Source of the DNA: an uncultured Bacilli bacterium
Lineage (GTDB): Bacteria; Bacillota_I; Bacilli_A; RF39; UBA660
Assembly: GCA_944332645.1 (NCBI GenBank)
Contig: CALVKK010000009.1
Coordinates: forward strand, 1 to 20,754
Length of the DNA stretch: 20,754 bases
Direction of reading: 5' to 3'
Numbering within the stretch: the stretch's first letter is position 1; each line of letters opens with the position of its first letter. A model generated the notes under the pieces. That model did no database searches and was not told the DNA's origin. It worked only from the letters and a program-made list of their open reading frames with translations. A program made the position numbers and the translations under genes. Shown here piece after piece: positions 13,619-20,754 of the stretch.

Positions 13619-13790
13619 AATTTCTTTGTAAATTCTAAGAGTCTATAAAAATAAAATGCCGTATATTTTTAAAAGATGTTACTCTAATGAATTAAATAAT
13701 AAATATATTATTACCAAATCCGTATCAATTTAAGTGGGAAATAATTATTCCATGAATTTGACAAGCTGTTAAATTTCTTTCCAAAAATTA

Positions 13791-13820
13791 TTGACAAAGC
13801 ATATAATAATGTGTTATATT
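13791..13820 (+). promoter_or_regulatory. Promoter of tRNA-Ala
   Basis: TTGACA (13791-13796), 18 bp, then TATATT (13815-13820) with a TGT extension. The start would be about 10 nt before the tRNA. Confidence 0.7.
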
Positions 13821-13836
13821 GTATGGGTAACTGTCT

Positions 13837-13913
13837 GGGGAATTAGCTCAGCTGGCTAGAGCATCTGCCTTGCACGCAGAGGGTCAGGGGTTCGAATCCC
13901 CTATTCTCCACCA
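13837..13913 (+). tRNA. tRNA-Ala (anticodon UGC)
   Basis: Canonical cloverleaf: acceptor GGGGAAT/ATTCTCC with one G-U pair, D stem GCTC/GAGC, anticodon stem TCTGC/GCAGA with loop CTTGCAC (UGC), T loop TTCGAAT, and encoded CCA. It is not in an rRNA operon here. Confidence 0.97.
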
Positions 13914-13937
13914 AGTGATTATTTCATGCAAAAAGCA

Positions 13938-14035
13938 TGTTATAATATAAAGACTTTTCTTGTTTATAATTGGTTTCGTTAATTTTAAATATTAGAATAG
14001 TCTTAAGAAATATAAGGTTCGCAAGACCTTTTTTT
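13938..14035 (+). ncRNA. Candidate small RNA between tRNA-Ala and polA
   Basis: An extended -10 (TGTTATAAT, 13938-13946) would start a transcript near 13953. It would end at the strong terminator at 14014-14035, giving about 80 nt with no reading frame. AAGACT (13950-13955) can pair with AGTCTT (13999-14004). It could equally be an untranslated tail of the tRNA-Ala transcript ending at the same terminator. The family is not recognised. Confidence 0.35.
14014..14035 (+). terminator. Intrinsic terminator upstream of polA
   Basis: AAGGTT (14014-14019), loop CGCAA, GACCTT (14025-14030), then five more T. It separates the tRNA-Ala (or small RNA) transcript from polA, whose promoter follows within 8 nt. 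Confidence 0.8.
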
Positions 14036-14042
14036 ATATATA

Positions 14043-14051
14043 TGATATAAT
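14043..14051 (+). promoter_or_regulatory. Extended -10 promoter of polA
   Basis: TGATATAAT, with a start near 14058. The ribosome site AAAGGTGA (14056-14063) then lies at or near the mRNA 5' end. Confidence 0.6.
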
Positions 14052-14069
14052 AATTAAAGGTGAAAAGTT

Positions 14070-16604
14070 ATGGAAAAGATAATATTAGTTGATGGTAATA
14101 ATCTATTATTTAGAAGTTATTATGCTACTGCTTATAATGGTAATTTTATGAAAAATAGTAAAGGATTTCCTACTAATGCTTTATTTGGATTTGCTAATAT
14201 GATGAACAAAATAATTGAAGAAGAAAAACCAACTTACATAATGGTAGCATTCGATAAAGGAAAAACATTTAGACACGATAAATATGATTTTTATAAGCAA
14301 GGAAGAATAGAAACACCTAATGAATTGAAACTACAATTTCCTAAAGCTAAAGAATTATTAAATGCTATGGGGATTAAATATTATGAAATAGATAATTATG
14401 AAGCTGATGATATAATTGGAACATTTGCTGAATATTGTAACAAAGATCCAAATTTTATAGGAACAATAATTAGTAGTGATAAAGATTTATTACAATTAAT
14501 AAGTAATGATATCGATATTAAATTATTAAAACAAAAAGATTATATAAGATATAATGAAGAAACTTTTACAAAAGAATATGGCATTAAACCAGTTAATATT
14601 ATTGATTTAAAAGCTTTAATGGGTGATGCATCCGATAATATTCCGGGTGTTAAAGGAATAGGGGAAAAAACAGCTTTAAAATTATTACAAGAGTATAAAA
14701 CGCTAGATGGAATATATGAACATATCGATGAAATAAAAGGAAAAACAAAAGAAAAACTAGAAATAGATAAAGACAATGCTTATATGAGTTATGAAATCGC
14801 AACTATTTATAAAGAAGTATCTATTGATATTAATGTTGATGAATTAAAATATTTAGGTAGTACCGATAAGTTAAATAGTATTTATGAAGAATTAGAGTTT
14901 TATTCATTTTTAAAAAAAGAAAAGAAACAAGAAGAAGATATAAGTATAATGGTTATTGATGATGTAAGCAAAATAAAAATTAATAAAGAATGTGCGATTT
15001 ATTTAGAATTAGATGGAACGAATTACCACAATTCTAATATCATAGGTATAGGAATATATAATAAAGATGTTGCTTATTATATAAAAAACATAACAAATTT
15101 AGATTTTTTAAATGGCTTAGATATATTTACCTATGATTTAAAAAAACTTTACGTTTCTTTAAAATATAAAAATATTAAAATACCTACTATTAAAAATGAT
15201 TTAATGATTGCATCTAGTTTATTAGAATATAATACTAAAGATGATATTGCTTATTTAGCTAATCAATTTAACTATAATATTCCTTTTTATGACAATGTTT
15301 TAAAACAAGAAGATATATCGAAAATAGTAGTTAATAAAGCTAAATTTATATATGAAATAAAAGATGAATTATTAAACAAAATAAAAGAAGAAGACATGGA
15401 AGAATTATATAATGAAATAGAGATCCCTTTGGCTTATGTGTTAGGTGATATGGAATATGATGGTGTCATAGTTGATAAAGATATTTTAAATGAAATGGGT
15501 AATGAAATTAAGATTAAATTAGAGATTTTAAGTAAAGAAATTTATAATTTAGCTGGTACTTCATTTAATATATCATCCCCACAACAATTAGGTGAAGTTT
15601 TATTTGAAAGATTAAATTTACCTCATGGTAAAAAAGGTAAAACAGGTTATTCTACCGCGGTCGATGTTTTAAATAAATTAGTTAATAAACATCCAATTAT
15701 TGAAAAAATATTAGAATATCGTATGTTAAATAAATTATATACAACTTATGTTGAAGGACTAATTAGTACAATTAAAGATGGTAAAATTCATACTATTTAT
15801 ACTCAGACATTAACAAGAACAGGTAGATTATCTAGTATTGAACCTAATTTACAAAATATTCCGATTCGAACAGAGTATGGTAGATTAATCAGAAAAGCCT
15901 TTGTGCCATCACCTAATTCAATTATAATAAGTGGTGACTATTCCCAAATAGAACTACGTATTTTAGCTCACATGGCCAATGTTCCAGCATTAATAGATGC
16001 TTTTAATAATGATTTAGATATCCACAGCAAAACAGCTTCTGATATTTTTAAAACAGATGTAGTTACTAAAGAAATGCGAAGAATAGCTAAAGCAGTTAAT
16101 TTTGGTATTATTTATGGCATTAGTAGTTTTGGCTTATCCGAAAATTTAAATATATCACCTAAAGAAGCAAAACAATTTATCGATGAATATTTAAAAACTT
16201 ATCCTGGTATTAAAGAATATATGGATAATACAATTAAAAACGCTTATGAATGTGGATATGCTAAGACATTATTTAACCGTAAAAGAAATATTGATGAATT
16301 AAAAAATACTAATTATATGATTAGACAATCGGGCGAAAGAATGGCTTTAAATACACCTATTCAAGGTACTAGTGCCGATATAATCAAAAAAGCGATGGTT
16401 TTAATTCATCAAAAATTTAAAGAAAATAATTTAAAATCTAAATTAATAATTCAAGTTCATGATGAATTAGTATTTGATTGTTTAAAAGAAGAACAAAAAA
16501 TAGTCACTAAAATCATGAAAGATGTTATGGAAAATGTAATTAAATTAAAAGTACCATTAAAAATTGACATCGAATATGGCAATAGTTGGTACGAAGCGAA
16601 ATAG
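14070..16604 (+). CDS. polA: DNA polymerase I
   Basis: An 844-residue repair and Okazaki-fragment polymerase. The 5'-3' exonuclease/flap domain (about 1-290) is complete: V-D-G-N-N-L-L-F-R, A-F-D-K-G-K-T-F-R-H, Y-E-A-D-D-I-I-G-T, S-S-D-K-D-L-L-Q-L and G-D-A-S-D-N-I-P-G-V-K-G-I-G-E-K-T-A. The middle 3'-5' exonuclease domain (about 290-430) lacks the metal-binding D-x-E pair (L-E-L-D-G stands there), so proofreading is probably lost, as in B. subtilis PolI. The polymerase domain is intact: D-Y-S-Q-I-E-L-R (near 624), the O-helix R-R-I-A-K-A-V-N-F-G-I-I-Y-G (near 670) and Q-V-H-D-E (near 795). Its stop codon overlaps the ribosome site of the next gene. Confidence 0.97.
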   Translation: MEKIILVDGNNLLFRSYYATAYNGNFMKNSKGFPTNALFGFANMMNKIIEEEKPTYIMVAFDKGKTFRHDKYDFYKQGRIETPNELKLQFPKAKELLNAMGIKYYEIDNYEADDIIGTFAEYCNKDPNFIGTIISSDKDLLQLISNDIDIKLLKQKDYIRYNEETFTKEYGIKPVNIIDLKALMGDASDNIPGVKGIGEKTALKLLQEYKTLDGIYEHIDEIKGKTKEKLEIDKDNAYMSYEIATIYKEVSIDINVDELKYLGSTDKLNSIYEELEFYSFLKKEKKQEEDISIMVIDDVSKIKINKECAIYLELDGTNYHNSNIIGIGIYNKDVAYYIKNITNLDFLNGLDIFTYDLKKLYVSLKYKNIKIPTIKNDLMIASSLLEYNTKDDIAYLANQFNYNIPFYDNVLKQEDISKIVVNKAKFIYEIKDELLNKIKEEDMEELYNEIEIPLAYVLGDMEYDGVIVDKDILNEMGNEIKIKLEILSKEIYNLAGTSFNISSPQQLGEVLFERLNLPHGKKGKTGYSTAVDVLNKLVNKHPIIEKILEYRMLNKLYTTYVEGLISTIKDGKIHTIYTQTLTRTGRLSSIEPNLQNIPIRTEYGRLIRKAFVPSPNSIIISGDYSQIELRILAHMANVPALIDAFNNDLDIHSKTASDIFKTDVVTKEMRRIAKAVNFGIIYGISSFGLSENLNISPKEAKQFIDEYLKTYPGIKEYMDNTIKNAYECGYAKTLFNRKRNIDELKNTNYMIRQSGERMALNTPIQGTSADIIKKAMVLIHQKFKENNLKSKLIIQVHDELVFDCLKEEQKIVTKIMKDVMENVIKLKVPLKIDIEYGNSWYEAK

Positions 16605-16614
16605 GTGATAGTTT

Positions 16615-17469
16615 TTGAAAATAACTAAAGTTTTATTGGTTAGTTCGATAACCAATATCTTTTTATCTATAATTAAGATTTTATTTGGTTTTATTGGTAA
16701 ATGTAATGCTTTAATAGCAGATGGTATTCATTCATTAAGTGATTTATCAACAGATTTAGTAGCTATACTAGGTAATCATTTATCATTAAAGCCAGCTGAT
16801 AAAAAACACCCTTTTGGGCATGGAAAGACAGAATATCTTACTAGTTTGATAATTGGAATTGTAATTATTATATTAGGTTTAAGTTTAATTTATAATATAT
16901 TTAATAAAGAAATTATAATACCAGACTTATTAATGATAATAGTAAGCTTATTTACAATTATTTCGAAATTATTACTATCAAATTATATTTATAAAAAAGG
17001 TATTTTATATTCTAACAATATTTTAATTGCTTCCGGTAAAGAAAGTAGAGCCGATGTGTATAGTTCAATATTTGTTTTAATGTCTATTATATTGATGCAA
17101 TTTTCTAATGAATTTAACATATTAAAATATGCTGATATGTTTAGTACAGTAATTATAGCTTTATTTATTATAAAAATAGGTTTTAATATATTAAAAGATA
17201 ATATTGGCATTTTACTAGAAGAACAAGTATTAGATAAAAAATATTTAAACAACATAAAAAATATAATTACTTCTTTTGATGAAATAATTGAAATAAAAGA
17301 TTTATATGTTTTAAGATATGGTCCTTATTATAAATTAGTATCTAATATTGTTATGAAGGATTTACTATTAACTGATGCTCATAAAGTTATAGACGAAATA
17401 GAAAAAAAATTAAAAGAACAAGATAATAAAATAAAATATGTTTTTATTCATATGGAACCTAAAATTTGA
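16615..17469 (+). CDS. Cation diffusion facilitator (CDF) metal exporter
   Basis: A 284-residue membrane antiporter that exports divalent metal (Zn, Fe, Mn or Co) against protons. Helix 2 carries D-G-I-H-S-L-S-D-L-S-T-D with the metal-binding His and Asp. A K-K-H-P-F-G-H-G-K-T-E-Y loop follows, the usual cytosolic signature. Helix 5 has E-S-R-A-D-V-Y-S-S, in which Arg-Ala-Asp stands where many members have H-x-x-D, a common variant. The C-terminal cytosolic domain (about 205-284) is present, with a single H-M-E-P at the end. Translation starts at TTG (16615), 6 nt after AGGTGA, which overlaps the polA stop, so the gene is translationally linked to polA. Metal specificity cannot be read. Confidence 0.9.
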   Translation: MKITKVLLVSSITNIFLSIIKILFGFIGKCNALIADGIHSLSDLSTDLVAILGNHLSLKPADKKHPFGHGKTEYLTSLIIGIVIIILGLSLIYNIFNKEIIIPDLLMIIVSLFTIISKLLLSNYIYKKGILYSNNILIASGKESRADVYSSIFVLMSIILMQFSNEFNILKYADMFSTVIIALFIIKIGFNILKDNIGILLEEQVLDKKYLNNIKNIITSFDEIIEIKDLYVLRYGPYYKLVSNIVMKDLLLTDAHKVIDEIEKKLKEQDNKIKYVFIHMEPKI

Positions 17470-17493
17470 CAAATAAAAGATTTGTGATATTAT
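17466..17493 (+). promoter_or_regulatory. Promoter of the Q-rich coiled-coil gene
   Basis: A perfect TTGACA (17466-17471) overlaps the CDF stop codon. A TATTAT with a TGA extension lies 16 bp on. Confidence 0.6.
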
Positions 17494-17521
17494 ATTGGTC
17501 GTAAAAAAGGCGGGGATATTT

Positions 17522-18679
17522 ATGATTAGTAAATATGAATTCGGTCAATTAATTGAAAAATTAGAGAATGCAGTTAACTTATATAAAACTACAAATTATA
17601 GATTTAACGAAAACAAGATTTTTTTATCAAATAATCATACTTTAGAATTTATATTTAAACCACAAAATATTCCACATTTATTAGGTATAGATATTGTTGC
17701 TTTAAGAAATACTAATTTCATAAAATCCATTAAACCTTTAGATATGTTGGAAGAACTTATTGAAAGATATGATGGCTTTTATAAAAAAATTGAAGATGGG
17801 GAAATTTCTTATTATAGTGTGTTTTCACCGTACATTGAAGGTAAAATAGAATCATTTGAAACAGTTTTAAAATGTAATATTCAAGATATTTTCTTTGCAT
17901 CAGAGTATTCGTTGCCAAGAGCATATTTAAATGGTGAAAAAAATAATTATGGGTGTCAGTATTATATAGCGTTTAAAGGTAAAGATGATAAATTAATCTT
18001 TTTAGGTTTAAAGAAACCAGAAAGTGATTATTACTATAGTCCTGCATCAATTATATGTGCTACTGAAACATCAAGGGATGATCTGTTAAGAACTTTAATT
18101 GAAAATCAACGAATAATGTTAGTAAATTGCATAAATAGAAAAAATATCGATACATTCAATTATTTAAAAAATAGTGATAAACTTAATGCATTACAAGAAT
18201 TAATAAATTTATCAAATAAATATGATAGTCATCTAATTGTATATAGCGATTTCCTACATACATTAAAAAAATTATTGGCATCTTATAGCAAAGCAGATGA
18301 TGTTGAAAATTTTATTTTACAGTTGACTTTGGCTATTGCTGATGGAAATAGAGTTGATGTTTCCAGTTCTTTTAATGAAAGCAGTTATGAATTAGCACAA
18401 TCATATAATATTTTGATTCAAAAATCGAAACGGGTTAATACAAAAGAAGAACTAAAAGAATTAAAAAATTTAAGACAAGAATTATTAATCCTTCAACAAC
18501 AAATTGTAGTTCAACAACAACAAATTTCTGATAAAGATAAGCTAATTGCTGAACAACAAAGTATGATTGATAGACAGCAGCAACAAATAACTACTCAACA
18601 AGAATCTATTTATAGTTTAACTTCATTTAAAGATGATGCTTTTCAATTATTTAAAAAACATCAACAGTTGACAAAATAA
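17522..18679 (+). CDS. Uncharacterised protein with an N-terminal nuclease-like (PBECR4-type?) domain and a Q-rich coiled coil
   Basis: A 385-residue soluble protein not confidently recognised. Residues 30-170 contain L-E-F-I-F-K-P-Q-N-I-P-H-L-L-G-I-D and, later, K-L-I-F-L-G-L-K-K. This is reminiscent of the PBECR4 class of the Barnase/EndoU/ColicinE5-D/RelE-like nuclease superfamily, where a 'F-x-H-L-(L/T)-G' segment recurs. That match is from memory and tentative. Residues 305-360 are a charged helix passing into a coiled coil with many Q-Q-Q blocks (about 17 glutamines between 324 and 360), ending in a short hydrophobic/basic tail. No signal peptide or membrane segment is seen. The ATG at 17522 is chosen; the site GGCGGGGA lies 5 nt before it. 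It has its own promoter and no partner gene, so an antitoxin is not evident. Confidence 0.6.
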   Translation: MISKYEFGQLIEKLENAVNLYKTTNYRFNENKIFLSNNHTLEFIFKPQNIPHLLGIDIVALRNTNFIKSIKPLDMLEELIERYDGFYKKIEDGEISYYSVFSPYIEGKIESFETVLKCNIQDIFFASEYSLPRAYLNGEKNNYGCQYYIAFKGKDDKLIFLGLKKPESDYYYSPASIICATETSRDDLLRTLIENQRIMLVNCINRKNIDTFNYLKNSDKLNALQELINLSNKYDSHLIVYSDFLHTLKKLLASYSKADDVENFILQLTLAIADGNRVDVSSSFNESSYELAQSYNILIQKSKRVNTKEELKELKNLRQELLILQQQIVVQQQQISDKDKLIAEQQSMIDRQQQQITTQQESIYSLTSFKDDAFQLFKKHQQLTK

Positions 18680-18696
18680 AATCAAAATGTTAAAAT
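18668..18696 (+). promoter_or_regulatory. Promoter of the serS T-box transcript
   Basis: TTGACA (18668-18673), 17 bp, then TAAAAT (18691-18696) with a TGT extension. The -35 overlaps the last codons of the preceding gene. Confidence 0.75.
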
Positions 18697-18710
18697 CTAC
18701 TTATAAAACA

Positions 18711-18906
18711 AAAAAGGAATTAAGTAATAAATATATTATTTAATAGAAAGTTAGTGGTCGATGGAAACTAATAATAATGATTTATGAAATCTACTCCTTT
18801 AGTGAAATGTAAACATTTCCGGGTAAAACCGTTATCTAGTAATTAAGGCTATTTTAGGATGGTACCGTATTTTATATACTCCTAATAAAGTAGTCTTTTT
18901 ATTTTT
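18711..18906 (+). promoter_or_regulatory. T-box riboswitch controlling serS
   Basis: A tRNA-sensing leader. AAAGGA (18713-18718) pairs with TCCTTT (18796-18801) to close Stem I. The 3' side of Stem I has GAAATCTAC, in which UCU (18790-18792, followed by A) is the likely Ser specifier codon. A GAAATG/CATTTC hairpin (18804-18819) follows, as for Stem III. The T-box core AGGATGGTACCGTA lies at 18856-18869. The competing terminator pairs GGCTA/TAGTC and TAGGA/TCCTA (18847-18895), followed by TTTTTATTTTT. Uncharged tRNA-Ser should favour the antiterminator and allow serS transcription. The T-box core is slightly off consensus (AGGGTGGTACCGCG). Confidence 0.9.
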
Positions 18907-18922
18907 AGAAAGGAAGATATTG

Positions 18923-20215
18923 ATGATCGATATTAAGTTAATACGAGAAAATAGCGAATTAGTTAAGGAAAATATTAGAAAGAAATTTCAGGACAATAAG
19001 ATAAAAACTGTCGATGAAATAATCGAATTGGATAAAGAGTTTCGTCGTTGTAAAATAAAAGGTGATAATCTAAGAGCATTAAAAAATGAAAAAAGTAGTG
19101 AAATAGGTAAATTGATACAACAAGGGAAAAAAGATGATGCTAATAAAATTAAAGAGGAACTATCCAAGTATGGTCAAGAAATGAAGGAATTGGAAGAAAA
19201 AGAATTAATTTTAGAGCAAGAAATAAAAGATAAAATGTTAAGTATTCCTCAAATTATAGATGAGTCTGTTCCGATTGGGAAAGATGATAGTGAAAATGTG
19301 GAAATAGAAAAATTTGGTGATCCATTCGTTCCAGACTATGAAATTCCTTATCATTCTGATATATGTGAATCGTTTAATGGTTTAGACAAAGAAAGTGCTG
19401 GAAGGGTTAGTGGTAACGGATTTTATTATTTGATAGGAGATATAGCAAGACTTCATGAAGCGACGATTGCTTATGCAAGAGATTTTATGATAAATAAAGG
19501 TTTTACTTACTGTGTTCCTCCATTTATGATTAGAAGTGATGTTGTTACAGGTGTTATGTCATTTACTGAAATGGAAAATATGATGTATAAAATTGAAGGA
19601 GAAGATTTATACTTAATTGGTACATCTGAACATAGTATGATTGGAAAATTTAAAGGTCAATTAATCGATGAAAAACAATTACCAATAGCTATGACTTCAT
19701 ATTCACCATGTTTTAGAAAAGAAGTAGGAGCCCATGGGATAGAGGAAAGAGGTCTATATAGAGTTCATCAATTTGAAAAACAGGAAATGGTTGTTTTGTG
19801 TAAGCCCAAAGATGCTATGGATTGGTATAATAAAATGTGGAAGTATACAGTAGAGTTTTTTAGAAGCTTAGATATTCCTGTTAGAACATTAGAATGTTGC
19901 AGTGGCGATTTGGCTGATTTAAAGGTTAAGTCCTGTGACATTGAGGCATGGAGCCCAAGACAGAAAAAATATTTTGAAGTAGGGTCTTGTTCTACATTAG
20001 GCGATGCTCAAGCAAGAAGATTGGGAATAAGAATGAAAACCGAAAATGGCAATGAATTTGTAGCTACATTAAACAATACAGTAATTGCAAGCCCTAGATC
20101 ACTTATTGCTATACTTGAATGTAACTATCAAGAAGATGGTAGTGTAAAAATACCAAAAGTTTTACAACCTTATATGGGTGGTTTAGAAGTTATTAAACCT
20201 AAATTAAATTTATGA
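18923..20215 (+). CDS. serS: Seryl-tRNA synthetase
   Basis: A class II synthetase charging tRNA-Ser, 430 residues, full length. The N-terminal antiparallel coiled-coil arm (about 25-105, rich in Lys and Glu) contacts the long variable arm of tRNA-Ser. The catalytic core shows motif 2 (S-P-C-F-R-K-E-V-G...G-L-Y-R-V-H-Q-F-E-K-Q-E-M) and motif 3 (G-D-A-Q-A-R-R-L-G-I-R-M-K), plus T-S-E-H and the C-terminal N-N-T-V-I-A-S-P-R-S segment. The motif 3 region reads S-C-S-T-L-G-D-A-Q rather than the commoner C-S-N-F-x-D-F-Q, a modest variation. The ATG at 18923 follows AAAGGAAG at about 6 nt. The gene is regulated by the T-box upstream. Confidence 0.96.
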   Translation: MIDIKLIRENSELVKENIRKKFQDNKIKTVDEIIELDKEFRRCKIKGDNLRALKNEKSSEIGKLIQQGKKDDANKIKEELSKYGQEMKELEEKELILEQEIKDKMLSIPQIIDESVPIGKDDSENVEIEKFGDPFVPDYEIPYHSDICESFNGLDKESAGRVSGNGFYYLIGDIARLHEATIAYARDFMINKGFTYCVPPFMIRSDVVTGVMSFTEMENMMYKIEGEDLYLIGTSEHSMIGKFKGQLIDEKQLPIAMTSYSPCFRKEVGAHGIEERGLYRVHQFEKQEMVVLCKPKDAMDWYNKMWKYTVEFFRSLDIPVRTLECCSGDLADLKVKSCDIEAWSPRQKKYFEVGSCSTLGDAQARRLGIRMKTENGNEFVATLNNTVIASPRSLIAILECNYQEDGSVKIPKVLQPYMGGLEVIKPKLNL

Positions 20216-20235
20216 GTATGAAAATACTCTTTTTT
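20214..20235 (+). terminator. Intrinsic terminator of serS
   Basis: GAGTAT (20214-20219), loop GAAA, ATACTC (20224-20229), then six T. The stop codon overlaps the first bases of the stem. Confidence 0.85.
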
Positions 20236-20265
20236 ATGTAAAAACTTTTATTTAAGTCTTTAATT

Positions 20266-20274
20266 TGATATAAT
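20266..20274 (+). promoter_or_regulatory. Extended -10 promoter of murI
   Basis: TGATATAAT, with a start near 20281 that leaves a leader of almost 100 nt. No convincing structure was found in the leader. Confidence 0.55.
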
Positions 20275-20378
20275 TGTCATAGACGTGCAAATATAGGCTT
20301 AATGTTTAAAAAAATATTTATTTAACTAAAAACATATATATTTAACATATTAAAGAGATTAATAGAGAAAGGAATTTT

Positions 20379-20754
20379 ATGAGAGTTGGTATATTTGATT
20401 CTGGAATAGGGGGACTAACAGTTTTAAGAGAATTAATTTTCAAGTATCCCCATAATCAATATTTTTATTTTGGCGATAATACCCACGTGCCATATGGTTC
20501 AAAATCGAAAGAAGAATTAAAAAAATTATCACAAAATAATATCGATTTTTTACTATCAAAAAATGTCGATATAATTATTGTTGCATGTGGAACTGTAAGT
20601 GCTAATTTGGGATCATATTTAAAAAGAAAATATCAAATTCCAATTTACGATGTTATTAGTCCAACTATTAAGTTTTTAAATAATAGTAATTTTACAAAAA
20701 TCGCTTTATTAGCAACTGAAATGACAATAAAAAGCAAAGTTTTTGACAAGGTAA
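20379..20754 (+). CDS. murI: Glutamate racemase, 5' part (runs off the window)
   Basis: Converts L-Glu to D-Glu for peptidoglycan. The first 125 codons are present: M-R-V-G-I-F-D-S-G-I-G-G-L-T-V-L-R-E (the first catalytic region, Asp and Ser), then Y-F-G-D-N-T-H-V-P-Y-G and V-A-C-G-T-V-S-A-N with the first catalytic Cys. In many members these read G-D-T-A-R-x-P-Y-G and A-C-N-T-A-S; the variants here are conservative. AAAGGA precedes the ATG by 5 nt. In B. subtilis the racE homologue lies between gerE and gerM; here it is about 15 kb away. Confidence 0.93.
   Translation, partial: MRVGIFDSGIGGLTVLRELIFKYPHNQYFYFGDNTHVPYGSKSKEELKKLSQNNIDFLLSKNVDIIIVACGTVSANLGSYLKRKYQIPIYDVISPTIKFLNNSNFTKIALLATEMTIKSKVFDKV

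Noticed and set aside
14540..14776. 78-codon open frame antisense to polA
   Set aside because: Shadow of the PolI helix-hairpin region.
16989..17255. 88-codon open frame antisense to the CDF gene
   Set aside because: Shadow of membrane helices in the other strand.
18477..18610. CAA/CAG-rich tract as a DNA tandem repeat
   Set aside because: The repeats follow the glutamine-rich coiled-coil coding frame and are irregular; no separate DNA repeat unit.
185..20754. Mollicute genetic code (TGA = Trp)
   Set aside because: TGA terminates the radical SAM gene, CDF gene and serS at sensible lengths, and Trp is encoded by TGG.
1..20754. CRISPR array, prophage or integron
   Set aside because: No regularly spaced repeats, cas genes, phage structural genes or tyrosine integrase were seen.

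Overview
The window is strongly AT-rich chromosomal DNA from a low-GC Firmicute. Stop codons are standard: TGA terminates several genes, so this is not the Mollicute code 4. The organism can apparently sporulate, because spoIIIAH, gerE and gerM homologues form a cluster. The gene set and AT bias fit the small-genome, Mollicute-related Bacilli (Erysipelotrichia or RF39-like gut lineages). That placement is an inference from gene content only. Housekeeping promoters often use an extended -10 (the 9-mer TGATATAAT occurs before galU, the transposase, rpsB, polA and murI), and many transcripts appear to have very short leaders.

Layout. 1-3090: tRNA-Arg(UCU) on the minus strand, then galU, a CmpB-like membrane protein and a membrane-anchored family 2 glycosyltransferase, all on the plus strand (envelope or polysaccharide functions). 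3085-4157: a complete IS30-family insertion sequence of about 1023 bp. It is flanked by a 25-bp direct repeat that is itself a hairpin, the shared terminator of the two convergent genes on either side. 4152-5947 (minus strand): spoIIIAH, gerE and gerM, each preceded by a CATANNNT-type -10 box that fits mother-cell sigma factors. The gerE ribosome binding site lies in one arm of an 11-bp inverted repeat. 6114-8193: rpsB-tsf translation operon with a structured leader; its S2 protein has an unusual charged tail ending in a Rho-N/SAP-like motif. 8339-10113 (minus strand): yigZ-dacA. 10180-13477: a radical SAM gene with a probably leaderless mRNA, a uvrC pseudogene (amber codon plus frameshift) and a divergent kinase-fold protein. 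13446-14069: tRNA-Arg(CCG), tRNA-Ala(UGC), several terminators and a possible small RNA. 14070-18679: polA (proofreading motifs eroded), a cation diffusion facilitator and an unfamiliar protein with a glutamine-rich coiled-coil tail. 18668-20754: a T-box-controlled serS and the 5' part of murI.

The most notable points are three. The IS landed in, and duplicated, a terminator hairpin, leaving both neighbouring genes with their stop codon and terminator; this matches the behaviour described for IS1630 of Mycoplasma fermentans. The gerE leader looks built to block translation on read-through mRNA. The DNA-repair gene uvrC carries two inactivating lesions plus eroded conserved residues. No phage, CRISPR array or obviously new multi-gene system was seen.
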